Part shown: positions 17,269-26,900 of the stretch, in pieces
Layout: every line of letters begins with the position of its first letter
How positions within the stretch are numbered: the first letter of the stretch is position 1
DNA from: Planctomycetaceae bacterium
GTDB lineage: Bacteria > Planctomycetota > Planctomycetia > Pirellulales > Thermoguttaceae
Assembly (NCBI GenBank): GCA_031289675.1
Contig: JAITOZ010000305.1
Span: 1 to 34,190 of the forward strand
Reading direction: 5' to 3'
DNA: 34,190 nt
Made by a program: the position numbers and the translations under genes
The notes under the pieces: generated by a model
What the model was told of the DNA's origin: nothing
Seen by the model: the letters and a program-made list of their open reading frames with translations, nothing else
Database searches by the model: none

Positions 17269-17745
17269 ATGAGTAGTGAAGCAGTTTTGCCTAGCAGTAT
17301 GTTTGCGTTTCAAGTGCAGATACGCACGCTTAATTCGGCTGGTGCAGTAGAAGGCGACCCGATAATACTCGATTGCGAAAGCAAGGCGTTATTTGGTTAC
17401 GGCGAACCGGACACAGAAGAGGTTGCCGTTGATAACCCCGATTTTATTACGAAAATAAAGTTTTTCGGAAAATCGGGAATGGACACAGTAACGCTGTCGT
17501 GTCTCGGCGACCTTGTGAAATGGATGGCATTGGAAGTAATCAAAAAGACGTACCCGAATCAATTCATTCAAGTGACGTTCGCTTGCGAAGAGGTCGGTTT
17601 TACGCAGGTAGTTAAACCCTGCTCCATCGGGCAGTTACAAGGCATACAAGGAACAATCGCTCCGAAGTTTCAGATGTCGCTGATAGCAAAAGGCGGCAAG
17701 GCAAGCAGTATGCCGGTATCTAACATCACAAACGGAGGTGCATAA
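17269..17745 (+). CDS. Probable major tail tube protein
   Basis: 158 aa beta-rich; immediately upstream of the frameshifted chaperone pair and tape measure. Confidence 0.55.
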   Translation: MSSEAVLPSSMFAFQVQIRTLNSAGAVEGDPIILDCESKALFGYGEPDTEEVAVDNPDFITKIKFFGKSGMDTVTLSCLGDLVKWMALEVIKKTYPNQFIQVTFACEEVGFTQVVKPCSIGQLQGIQGTIAPKFQMSLIAKGGKASSMPVSNITNGGA

Positions 17746-18104
17746 TGACATTCGACTTTGAAAAGTTACTAAATAAGCCCGTCGGCAACGAGCCGTACAC
17801 GGTGAAACTTGACAGCGGAGACAATTTTATGATTCGCCGGATGAACGGTACGGAATACACCGATTTTATTACGGCACATCACAATACCGGAATAACATCC
17901 GCTGTAATACTGCCGGTATTGGCGAACTGCGTCCTATTTGGGATTGACACCGGCAGTGCAATGCCCATTAGAGAAAAAAAGGCAAAGAAACTCCTTGATA
18001 CTTTGCCGAACATTGCCCGCGAACTCGTGATAAAGATTTTTAACGATTCGGCGGAGTATAACGAACACCTTAATGAGGAGGTGAAGATCGCAGAAAAAAA
18101 CTAA
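17745..18104 (+). CDS. Tail assembly chaperone, zero-frame product (gpG analogue)
   Basis: Position plus slippery A_AAA_AAC immediately before its TAA stop. Confidence 0.75.
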   Translation: MTFDFEKLLNKPVGNEPYTVKLDSGDNFMIRRMNGTEYTDFITAHHNTGITSAVILPVLANCVLFGIDTGSAMPIREKKAKKLLDTLPNIARELVIKIFNDSAEYNEHLNEEVKIAEKN

Positions 18105-18157
18105 CGCTACAGCCCGAATGTGTTTTGCGGTACAGATACTGCAAGACATTCGGGCTG
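18095..18157 (+). promoter_or_regulatory. Programmed -1 ribosomal frameshift signal: slippery heptamer + downstream stem-loop
   Basis: A_AAA_AAC 18095-18101; spacer taacgcta; 12-bp perfect stem CAGCCCGAATGT (18110-18121)/ACATTCGGGCTG (18146-18157). Confidence 0.88.
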
Positions 18158-18511
18158 AATCCGGCAACGGAAAACGTTACGCTCCAAGACCTGATAAATT
18201 TTCAGGCATGGTGGAATTATGAAACGAAAAATCAAGGCTGGGACAACACGATGCTTCATCAGGGAGGCTGGAAATTGTCCCAGACACTTGACCAAAATTA
18301 TTTATCGGTGATTGCCGATTTATTACGGATACTTGCGTATCAAAAAACCGACCTTGACAAGGTTTATAATCACATTGAGTTTGGTGTATTGCGTATGCTC
18401 TATCCAGACGATACGGTGATAGATGAAAACGTGGTTGCCGAACATAAGCGCAAAATACTAAGCGCAAAGAAACCTAACGAAAACAAACAGCAGTGTCTTC
18501 AGATGTATTAG
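18101..18511 (+). CDS. Tail assembly chaperone, -1 frame extension (gpT analogue), expressed as fusion 17745-18101/18101-18511
   Basis: -1 frame is open from C18101 through the 18125 ORF; no ATG start of its own. Confidence 0.75.
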   Translation, partial: LTLQPECVLRYRYCKTFGLNPATENVTLQDLINFQAWWNYETKNQGWDNTMLHQGGWKLSQTLDQNYLSVIADLLRILAYQKTDLDKVYNHIEFGVLRMLYPDDTVIDENVVAEHKRKILSAKKPNENKQQCLQMY

Positions 18512-20997
18512 AATTAAATATCGATACCAGCAAAGCATTAGAGTCTTTGAAACGCTTTTATGATACGATTGAAGCGGTAGAGGAAAAAATGGTGAATATC
18601 GGTATCGCTGCGCAAAAGATATCTGGTATTGAGTTTAACACGCAGGAAACACAAGCCGCTGCGGATGCGTTAAAACGCTTCGAACAAGAAGAAGAGAAAA
18701 TTACGCAACAAACGCCGAAAATGAATTCAAGTTTGTTTGAAACGGTGTTTACTTTGCAGTCCATTAGTACGGCTGTTTCTCAAGCAACGTCTTTTTGGAT
18801 TAACTATTTCAAGGCAACGGCATTAGCCGCTGATAATGCCAATAGTTTAGATTTACAGTATTTTAGTCTATTCGCAGATACATCAGACGAGGCAACAGAA
18901 TCACTCAATAGATTGAAAAATGATTTAGGACGAACGACCGGTGCGGTACAAGAGATGATGATTGCGACAGGAACAATGATCTCTAATTTTGATATTACCG
19001 GAGCGTCCGCTGTTAAGACAAGCGAAGACGTTACAAAGTTAGTTTCGGCGATTGGCAACTTCAAAAACGTTGATACTTCGCAGGTAATGCAGACAATCAA
19101 TATGGCATTGGCAGGCAACTCCCGAAGTTTACGTCAGTTAGGAATCATAATTAAAGATGATGATTTGAAAAACAGGATATTGCAGGATTCGATGAAAGGT
19201 ATCGTTTATGAATCCGAATCCGAAGCAAAGGCAATGGCAATGTTAGCATTGATAACTGAACGGAGCAGCAATGCTATTTCGGTATTTTCCGATAAGGATA
19301 TAAAATTGTCCGAACAGATGAAAAAACTATATGATAATTTCGGAGAACTATATGAAGTTATCGGTGCGGAATTTTTACCGATAGTTATAGAAATAACAAA
19401 ACAGATGTCGGATGCGTTAAAACACTTTAACGCCTTAAGTGAATCTGAATTTGGTGCTTGGATACAAAAAATAACTATTTATGGAGGGACATTCGTCGGC
19501 GTAATGGGTACTTTGATAATTGCCAAAAAAACGCTTATTCCCCTGATAAAAACAGCAGGCATTAGTTTATTACAAACAGCAGGAATCTGGAAAGCAGAAA
19601 CAAACGCGATTAAAGAAAATACAGCGGCATCAATCCAAAATGGTACGGCAAAGCGCGGCATTGGCGGCAAATTGGGACTTGGGCTTGCTGTTGCCGGTAC
19701 AGCGGCAGTGGTCTTATCGATGATGCCATCGGGCGAAAAAAAAGCGTCTGCAAAAATGGACGAAGCCGGTGATAAGATGAACGATGCGGCAGACAAGATG
19801 TCGTCTTTTGATTGGTCAAATACGGGCATCTTAATAGGTATGGGGCTTATTGGAACAGGCTTTTATAGCGGTGCGGGAAAAACGGCTATGTCGGCGGGAA
19901 AAACGGCTATGTCGGCGGGAAAAGGAGCATTATCATTAGCCGGCGGACTTCCGGCAGCCGCACTTGCAGCAGGTTATGGAGTTGCGAGTGCAGCCGATAG
20001 CGGTGCTTATTCGCTTGGTTTGACCAAAACAACGAGTGATTGGAATGTTGCGGGAAAAACGAGTGAAAGATTTTTTGGATGGTTAGGCGAATCATTTTAT
20101 CGTGACGCTGAATTAGATAAAAAAGTCAAAGCGATACAGGACAAAGAAAAAAAAAGGCTTGGAGAAAAAACGAAAAAGAACGAAGAGTTGACAAAAACCA
20201 CATTAGAGGCATACGAAAAGATGATTGGCGAACTTGAGAAGGCAAAGGACATTATAAGAAACATTGACGAAAACGAATTTTTACGCAATAGAGAAGACAA
20301 AGAGGCGATGATGAAAACAGACGAAAAGGTTCTTTATGCTCAAGAGAGAGGAGTTGAAGCACGAAATCAATACGAATATATGTATTCGGCAATGCGGCAA
20401 GCACAAGAATACAAAGAACGAGCTAATGCAGAGGCAAAGTTAGGACACACTAGCGAAGCAGAAAAATTCAATAAATTAGCAATAGACACGATGCCGGAAG
20501 GAGGAGCAGATGCAATAAAAAAAGCATACGATGAGTTTCTTTGTTATCAGAATTTACTCAATGACGAGAGTAAAAAACGGCTTGAATTTGAAAAGGCATT
20601 TAATGAAGGACTGGACGGCTGGAGTGAATCCTTGCTGGATTCCGATGAATTTAAAAGGAAGTTACACAAAGAGTATAACGATGCATTAAAAAAAGCAAAT
20701 GTCGGCGATATAGAGGCATTAAACGAATCAATGAACATCAGCAAGCGGTTGTCAGGTATCCAATCTCCTGCGTTAAAAAACAATCCGCTTGTACATTCAA
20801 CAACGGGTAATTCCGTTACAGCAAATTCGGCGGAAGCAAGAGTGATGATGAGTCGGCGTTGGGATACCGAAGGAGACCCGTCAATTCAAGCAGCCAAAAA
20901 GACTGCCGAAAACACAAAACAGATTATTGCCGAACTAAAAGGTGTGCGTAAGTCGCTTGACGAAACAAAACCAAAGTATAACATAATGACATTGTAA
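18493..20997 (+). CDS. Tape measure protein
   Basis: 834 aa, GTG start, helical with central hydrophobic Gly/Ala-rich region, follows chaperones. Confidence 0.8.
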   Translation: MSSDVLELNIDTSKALESLKRFYDTIEAVEEKMVNIGIAAQKISGIEFNTQETQAAADALKRFEQEEEKITQQTPKMNSSLFETVFTLQSISTAVSQATSFWINYFKATALAADNANSLDLQYFSLFADTSDEATESLNRLKNDLGRTTGAVQEMMIATGTMISNFDITGASAVKTSEDVTKLVSAIGNFKNVDTSQVMQTINMALAGNSRSLRQLGIIIKDDDLKNRILQDSMKGIVYESESEAKAMAMLALITERSSNAISVFSDKDIKLSEQMKKLYDNFGELYEVIGAEFLPIVIEITKQMSDALKHFNALSESEFGAWIQKITIYGGTFVGVMGTLIIAKKTLIPLIKTAGISLLQTAGIWKAETNAIKENTAASIQNGTAKRGIGGKLGLGLAVAGTAAVVLSMMPSGEKKASAKMDEAGDKMNDAADKMSSFDWSNTGILIGMGLIGTGFYSGAGKTAMSAGKTAMSAGKGALSLAGGLPAAALAAGYGVASAADSGAYSLGLTKTTSDWNVAGKTSERFFGWLGESFYRDAELDKKVKAIQDKEKKRLGEKTKKNEELTKTTLEAYEKMIGELEKAKDIIRNIDENEFLRNREDKEAMMKTDEKVLYAQERGVEARNQYEYMYSAMRQAQEYKERANAEAKLGHTSEAEKFNKLAIDTMPEGGADAIKKAYDEFLCYQNLLNDESKKRLEFEKAFNEGLDGWSESLLDSDEFKRKLHKEYNDALKKANVGDIEALNESMNISKRLSGIQSPALKNNPLVHSTTGNSVTANSAEARVMMSRRWDTEGDPSIQAAKKTAENTKQIIAELKGVRKSLDETKPKYNIMTL
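19873..19923 (+). repeat. 21-bp tandem repeat in tape measure gene (GKTAMSA x2 + partial)
   Basis: gcgggaaaaacggctatgtcg x2 exact followed by gcgggaaaa. Confidence 0.85.
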
Positions 20998-22331
20998 TGG
21001 GACTGATATTTGAAACGGCACAATTAGGTGATTTGACAAAAGATGCGTCGGCTTGGACGTTTTCGGAACGGCGGTTTTATCGTTTCGTTGAAAACAACGA
21101 TACGCCACAGGAAAATCTTATTACGCTGCCTAACGGCGAAGCGATAAACGACATCATATCCGCATCAGTGCTACTACCGAACAGCGGTTGGTGGAGTAAT
21201 GATTTTGAGGGCTTTCGTGTTACGAATTCACATCTGCGGAAACTTGCAGGGGACAGCGGCGACGGAATCGAGATAACAATCGGCTGGGAATGTAAGGTTG
21301 CCGACGTATCGCCGTTAGGATTTCCGCTTGAACCTTGGAAAAGAGGTGTTGAAGGTTTTAATGTCAGACCGATTGAATTTCAAGACACACTAAAAACGCT
21401 GCATTATTTTAAGAAGGAATTCAAAAAAAATGACGAACAGGAACAAGAGGAAAAGGAAAATTTTGAAAAAGCAGAAAGCGATGTCAAAAATGCAATCGAC
21501 AAATTAGCGACGGCAATGTCGGATAAAATAAATTCGCTCATTCTTTGGCAACGGGTCAATGCGGCAGAAAATTCGACACAATACAACCAATTTCTGGCGG
21601 CAGCGCAGCAATCTGATAACGATGCCCAAGCATCGTGGGACGAATCGGTCGAGGCAAGCATCACGGCAAAAAAAAGCGAAGAGAAAGTTATTCTGTATGA
21701 CAAAGATTTTCGCACAACGGCGAACACAGAGATAATTGCGGAGTTTCCCCGAACGGCATTATCAATTACCTTTTCAAAAAATGTAGAAAGTTTGTCTGTC
21801 GATTTTGCGTTACAATATATCGGCAAGGTTAATAAAGATGCTGTATTTTTTAGGGGCTTAATATTCCCACGCCTTTCGTTGCTTGTGAAAGTAATCGGCG
21901 CAGCGGAACAGATTGAATACAATTCAAACGGGACAGAAAAATACCGTTATGTCAAACTTGATTTTGAGTTGCACATGGACAGTGAAACGTTTAATCAAAA
22001 ATATCTTAATGCTTCACAATACTTTTTAACAGACAAAGGTATTTCGCAAATATGGACGGGAAACGACGGTAATTATCGGTACTTCGGTGAAAAATATAGT
22101 GTCCTTGAAAAATTGCAAAGCGATATGGCAAAGGAAACGTTGGAGGCGGTGAGCGAGCCGATGTTTCTGGATATTGACGGCAATATTGCCAACTGGGACA
22201 AAAATACGTTAACACTGAAAAAAAATAAGGACTTACCCGAAGGTATGCAAAAGCCAACGTTTGTCGAAGGCTGTCCTTATGCAGCGGTCTTGATGCGTGA
22301 CTTTTTTATGAACATTTTTGCTGATGGCTGA
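20997..22331 (+). CDS. Putative distal tail protein
   Basis: 444 aa directly after tape measure, TAATG overlap; position-based. Confidence 0.45.
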   Translation: MGLIFETAQLGDLTKDASAWTFSERRFYRFVENNDTPQENLITLPNGEAINDIISASVLLPNSGWWSNDFEGFRVTNSHLRKLAGDSGDGIEITIGWECKVADVSPLGFPLEPWKRGVEGFNVRPIEFQDTLKTLHYFKKEFKKNDEQEQEEKENFEKAESDVKNAIDKLATAMSDKINSLILWQRVNAAENSTQYNQFLAAAQQSDNDAQASWDESVEASITAKKSEEKVILYDKDFRTTANTEIIAEFPRTALSITFSKNVESLSVDFALQYIGKVNKDAVFFRGLIFPRLSLLVKVIGAAEQIEYNSNGTEKYRYVKLDFELHMDSETFNQKYLNASQYFLTDKGISQIWTGNDGNYRYFGEKYSVLEKLQSDMAKETLEAVSEPMFLDIDGNIANWDKNTLTLKKNKDLPEGMQKPTFVEGCPYAAVLMRDFFMNIFADG

Positions 22332-23871
22332 CGAACAATCTGTAATTCTGGCTGCCTCCGATAAAACAACGGCGAGGAAATTACTTACCGCCTTAAATGA
22401 GAGCGCGCAATATGCCGGTTCGTTTGTTTCATCCACACCGCGTCGGCAAATTCGGGAAATCGGTTCAGGCGGCACTTCATCGGCAGCCCCTTCGGGCAAG
22501 ATTTACGGTGTAATCCAAAAAGCGGTGCAGTGTCCTGTTTATGTTACGGGCGGGAACAGTCTGCCTGCTCCGGCATTGGGCAGTGATTCGGCAAAGCATC
22601 CGGCAAAGAAAACAGACAAGCCGGTAAAAACCGGCTACGGCGATGTCGACGGAAATAACAAGTTTGTTGACCGCCCGAAAACAGATACAAGTCCCGGTAT
22701 TACAAAAGAAGAAGCAGAAGCCGCATACGTCAAAGCGTGCAATAAATGGTACGCTTGGATGTGCATCGGAAACGTTGCCGTTGAAGGACAAGACTACAAA
22801 AAAACACCGAAAACGTACGAAGGCGGTGAAGTCTATTACGTTGACGATGCCGGTAACGAAGTCGAAGCCGGTGCGGACGGTGCAACGCAAAAACGCCGAA
22901 AGAAAACAGACCTTGTCAAACGTGAACCGACACCAGACGAAGCAGAACAGATTGCAAACGGCGAAACCGTTGACCTGACCGAACACGAAAAAAAACAAAA
23001 AAACAAAACCGATTCCGACAATAACGCCGCCTACGACAGCGATTTTTTACTTGCTTACGAAGAGAGCGGAGAATACGCACTCCAATACGATGAGGTGATG
23101 TGCCTTTCACTCTCTTGGGACGAAGTCCTGCCGTCCGGGCTGCGGGTCGAACTGACAGAAGGCAGTTACGAATATGAACAATACAAAACAGACGAATATA
23201 ATGATATTCTTTGCAAAGGATACATCGGCACTGTTGCAACAGCAGACTTGCTGCCGCTGACTGCCCCGTCTAATCCGCAGGATATTTATCGTGTCGGCGA
23301 TGTCAACTTCGGCAGTTATGTTTGGTACTGCTGGGATGCAAGCGGCGGATGGGTAACGATAAATACGACAGACCTTGAACCCGACATTATCATCGTCAAA
23401 AAAACCTGTTACAAAGCCGTCCCGCCCGAATCTTACGCAACGAAACTCAACGGACAAGGCGATTACGAAGACTTTATACCGGAATGGCTGGAGGACGATG
23501 ATACAGAACTCAAACGGCGGATACACAAGTTGAAAGAAGTCAAAGACAGCAGCCCGAAACAATACGCCGAAGCGGAACTCTTATCGATTGACGGAGTATG
23601 CCGGAACAAAGATGATGTCTATTCCTCAATGACCGTTACAGACGATACCGGCACGAAATTCACCTTTCTGGTATATCTTGATATGATTCCCGTCCTTGCC
23701 TTTGTTCAGGCACGCTACATCACGTGTTATTACGCTAACGAAGCAAGCGACTGCAATCCCGAATACACAACACCGAACTATCAAATCGAACGAACCCGCA
23801 TTGAAAACGAGGAACGCCTAGAACTGACCGGCGGCGAATGTTTGCAGGTTTGCGAAGCGTGCAGCGAATAA
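22324..23871 (+). CDS. Putative tail/baseplate protein
   Basis: ATG 22324 overlapping previous stop; 516 aa. Confidence 0.4.
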   Translation: MADEQSVILAASDKTTARKLLTALNESAQYAGSFVSSTPRRQIREIGSGGTSSAAPSGKIYGVIQKAVQCPVYVTGGNSLPAPALGSDSAKHPAKKTDKPVKTGYGDVDGNNKFVDRPKTDTSPGITKEEAEAAYVKACNKWYAWMCIGNVAVEGQDYKKTPKTYEGGEVYYVDDAGNEVEAGADGATQKRRKKTDLVKREPTPDEAEQIANGETVDLTEHEKKQKNKTDSDNNAAYDSDFLLAYEESGEYALQYDEVMCLSLSWDEVLPSGLRVELTEGSYEYEQYKTDEYNDILCKGYIGTVATADLLPLTAPSNPQDIYRVGDVNFGSYVWYCWDASGGWVTINTTDLEPDIIIVKKTCYKAVPPESYATKLNGQGDYEDFIPEWLEDDDTELKRRIHKLKEVKDSSPKQYAEAELLSIDGVCRNKDDVYSSMTVTDDTGTKFTFLVYLDMIPVLAFVQARYITCYYANEASDCNPEYTTPNYQIERTRIENEERLELTGGECLQVCEACSE

Positions 23872-23908
23872 GAAACACCGCCGGCAGGCTAAAATCACAG
23901 CAGCATCT

Positions 23909-26900
23909 ATGGCAAGACTCAACGGAAAGTATTCTTACAGCGTATTGCAGCCGAAGTGGAAACGTGCCGGCTACATACCGGACAATGACAGCGGTTGTCC
24001 GCACTGCCCGTGTAACTACGGAACCTACTTTTTCAACGAACTCGGCGATTTATGGGTCGTTAATGACAGAGGCGAAATCGCCTACCGCACCGTTGAGGAT
24101 GACGAGTTTGTGAAAACCGGTTACACAACCCATTGGCAATACCGCTGGGAGCGTTCCTCGCCGCTCTGCGAACTGCCGAGACGACCAGCCGGTTTTCAGT
24201 TAGTTGATAACACCGCCCAGTATTACGGTAATTTTACCGGCTTTCAAACGGGCGAGAATACCTGCGTTCTCTTTTACAAAAGCGGCGATAAATACCATGT
24301 CATCTACGAAGGACGCTACACCGGCAAAATTCCGGCTCTCACGGGCAACTGGCACGAACAATCAAACCGCAACACCGGCAGTGCAAGCGGCTGCGGTCCG
24401 CAGGAACAAATCATCAGTATCGGCACAACAGAGGCAGCCGCAATCACCGGCTACACACAACCGGACGGCAGTGTTATTGCTGTTGCCGGTTTAGCGAAAA
24501 CGGTACAGGAATATCTTGCCAAATATGCTGCGGCGGATTGGGAGGCTGAAGCGAACGGCGAAGAACCGGACAAGAGCGGCAGAATTGATTTCAGCAAACC
24601 GGAATATGCCCGCAAGTATTTCTCGGGCGTGGAACGCAGTGTAACCCAGCCGGTTTGGGGAATATGCTGGGAAAAGAACGGCGGTGGCGGGTGCAATCCG
24701 CAAAAGTCTTATAAGAAAAGAGTTAACTGTCAAAAGGTACTCACAACGAACACCGACGGCAGCGGCGAGGCAGAAGACCTTGAGGCTTGGCTTTGCGAAC
24801 AAGTGCCGGAATCTTGCGGCGGAAACTATCTGGGCGGCAGCAGTGCGTTGAAATGCCCGAAAGAAGAAGAACACGCAAACTGCGGAGAACACGAACCTTA
24901 CTTCATCAATCCCGAAAACGATTACTGCGATACAGAGATTGAATCTATACCGGCAACCCACTTGCTGCTGCCGAAAGGAGAAGGCACGCTGTCAAGTGCG
25001 TATCAAAATTACGGGTATGACGCAACGCCGATGAGTGCGGCACAACTCGCATTAACTTACGACGGAAAAACAACAACCTCGGCTAACATATATGCGGACT
25101 TGTACAGAGATAAAGACGACTATTATGATTGGAAAATCGACTTCGGCAAAGAAATTGAAGTCAGCAAAATGATTCTCACTTGTAATATAAGTTATTACAT
25201 ATCGAGTGTTTTTTGTAAAATCATCTGTTCTGACGCTTCGGAAACGGAAGTACAAGAGTTGCCGATAGGAAACGGCACGTACACGCTGCTGGAAGATAAA
25301 ACGACATCTTCTATCACACTGCGGCTTGTTTGTCCGCCGCAAGATGCATACACCTGGTATGAGCTAACCCTGTATGAAATTGACATCTATAAATTGGTAA
25401 AGCAGGCAGCCGTTGAGAGGCTGGTCCCTGAGGCGGACATCACAACGGCTAACCGGCAGTTGCTTACCGGCGGAACGCCTTATGCAATGCAGGGCGGGGA
25501 CATCTGGACGTGTTCATTTCCGCAGCGGAATATCAAATACGTGAGTTTCATCGGAACACGGGTAGGACAATGCCTTATCACGGTCAAACTCGGCACAACC
25601 GTCATCGGACAAGCGGAAGTGTCCCTGCTCGGCAGCAGAGAAACCATTTACAGCGTTGTGAGTGTTGATGAAGCGGGAAAAACCGTTTACGGCACATTAG
25701 CCGCATCGCAGTTAACAATCGAAGTTACCGGTGAAGGCTCCTGCACAATCGGCGATTTAAGTCTGAGCGAAGAAATCCTGATAGACTGGAAAAGCGAAGC
25801 CGAAATCGGTTATGCACTGAAAAAATGCTATTCGTATCAGGAGCATATCTGCAAGTATAACCTGACCAACAGGGGCTTTCACCTCTTCGGTTACGGCGAT
25901 TACGTCATTGTTTATACCGGTTACGAGGTTACGGCGTTTTCCGAAGGCGTATCGAAGTGGAGCGACGGTCTGACCGCAGCCGTGTTTCACCGCAAGTCTT
26001 TGGGCAGCGGAAAGCCGGTTTGGGAAGGTCTGTACAATGCGAACGATGCGGTATTTTGCGGCGACGGCAGTGCGTTGCTTATCAACGGCAGCGGGTCGAG
26101 TAAGCATCATCGTGTTCTGTTTGTGAACGGAGAAGTAGATACCGAGTACGTTGTTCCGGCGTCAGTGCCGTTTTTTGCAACGGGTGCGTCGGGGGCGTTA
26201 TGCTGCGGCGGAACGATGCAGTTTTATTATCAACTTGCCGGGACGGACAAATATCAAAGCGTGATAATGGGCAAGAGCGGCATCTCTTACTCGCAGACGG
26301 GAACTTACGACCAGTTGTTTTTTATCGGGGCTTCGTCCGATACCTTTGCCGAAAACGGCGAGGAAAACACTTACACGATTGCTTCAAGCAATGATGGTCA
26401 TTCCAAAGCGTGGTACAAAGGAACGGCATTAGAAGGTTGGGACGGCAGCCAAGCGGCTGGACGGTACTGCACAACCGGCAGAGTATTGGCACAGAGCAAC
26501 TTGAACTGCACGTCAACGTGTCCCGAAGACCCGTACTACGGCGACGATTATAATAACGGCTACCGGTTATGGTTTGACGGCGTTCTTGTCAACTCTTGTG
26601 TTCACGCTGTCGGACAAAGCGGTATGATTTATGACCCGTGTACGTTTGACGAGGAGGATTTAGGAACATACCCTTCCGTTGCAGACGGCGTAACACCAAC
26701 ATATTACGGTTACAAAAATATCACTTGGTACGGCTATAACCCGTATCTCAAAGTTTCCGGCATTGCAAAACAGGTATTGCGCACTGCAACCATCATCAAT
26801 TCTTCTATTTACAGTACAAAGGACGAAGATATCTCGCTTGTCAGCGTTATTCCTTTGCCCTGCTACACCAATGCAAGGACAGTTGTAAAAATTCACCCTT

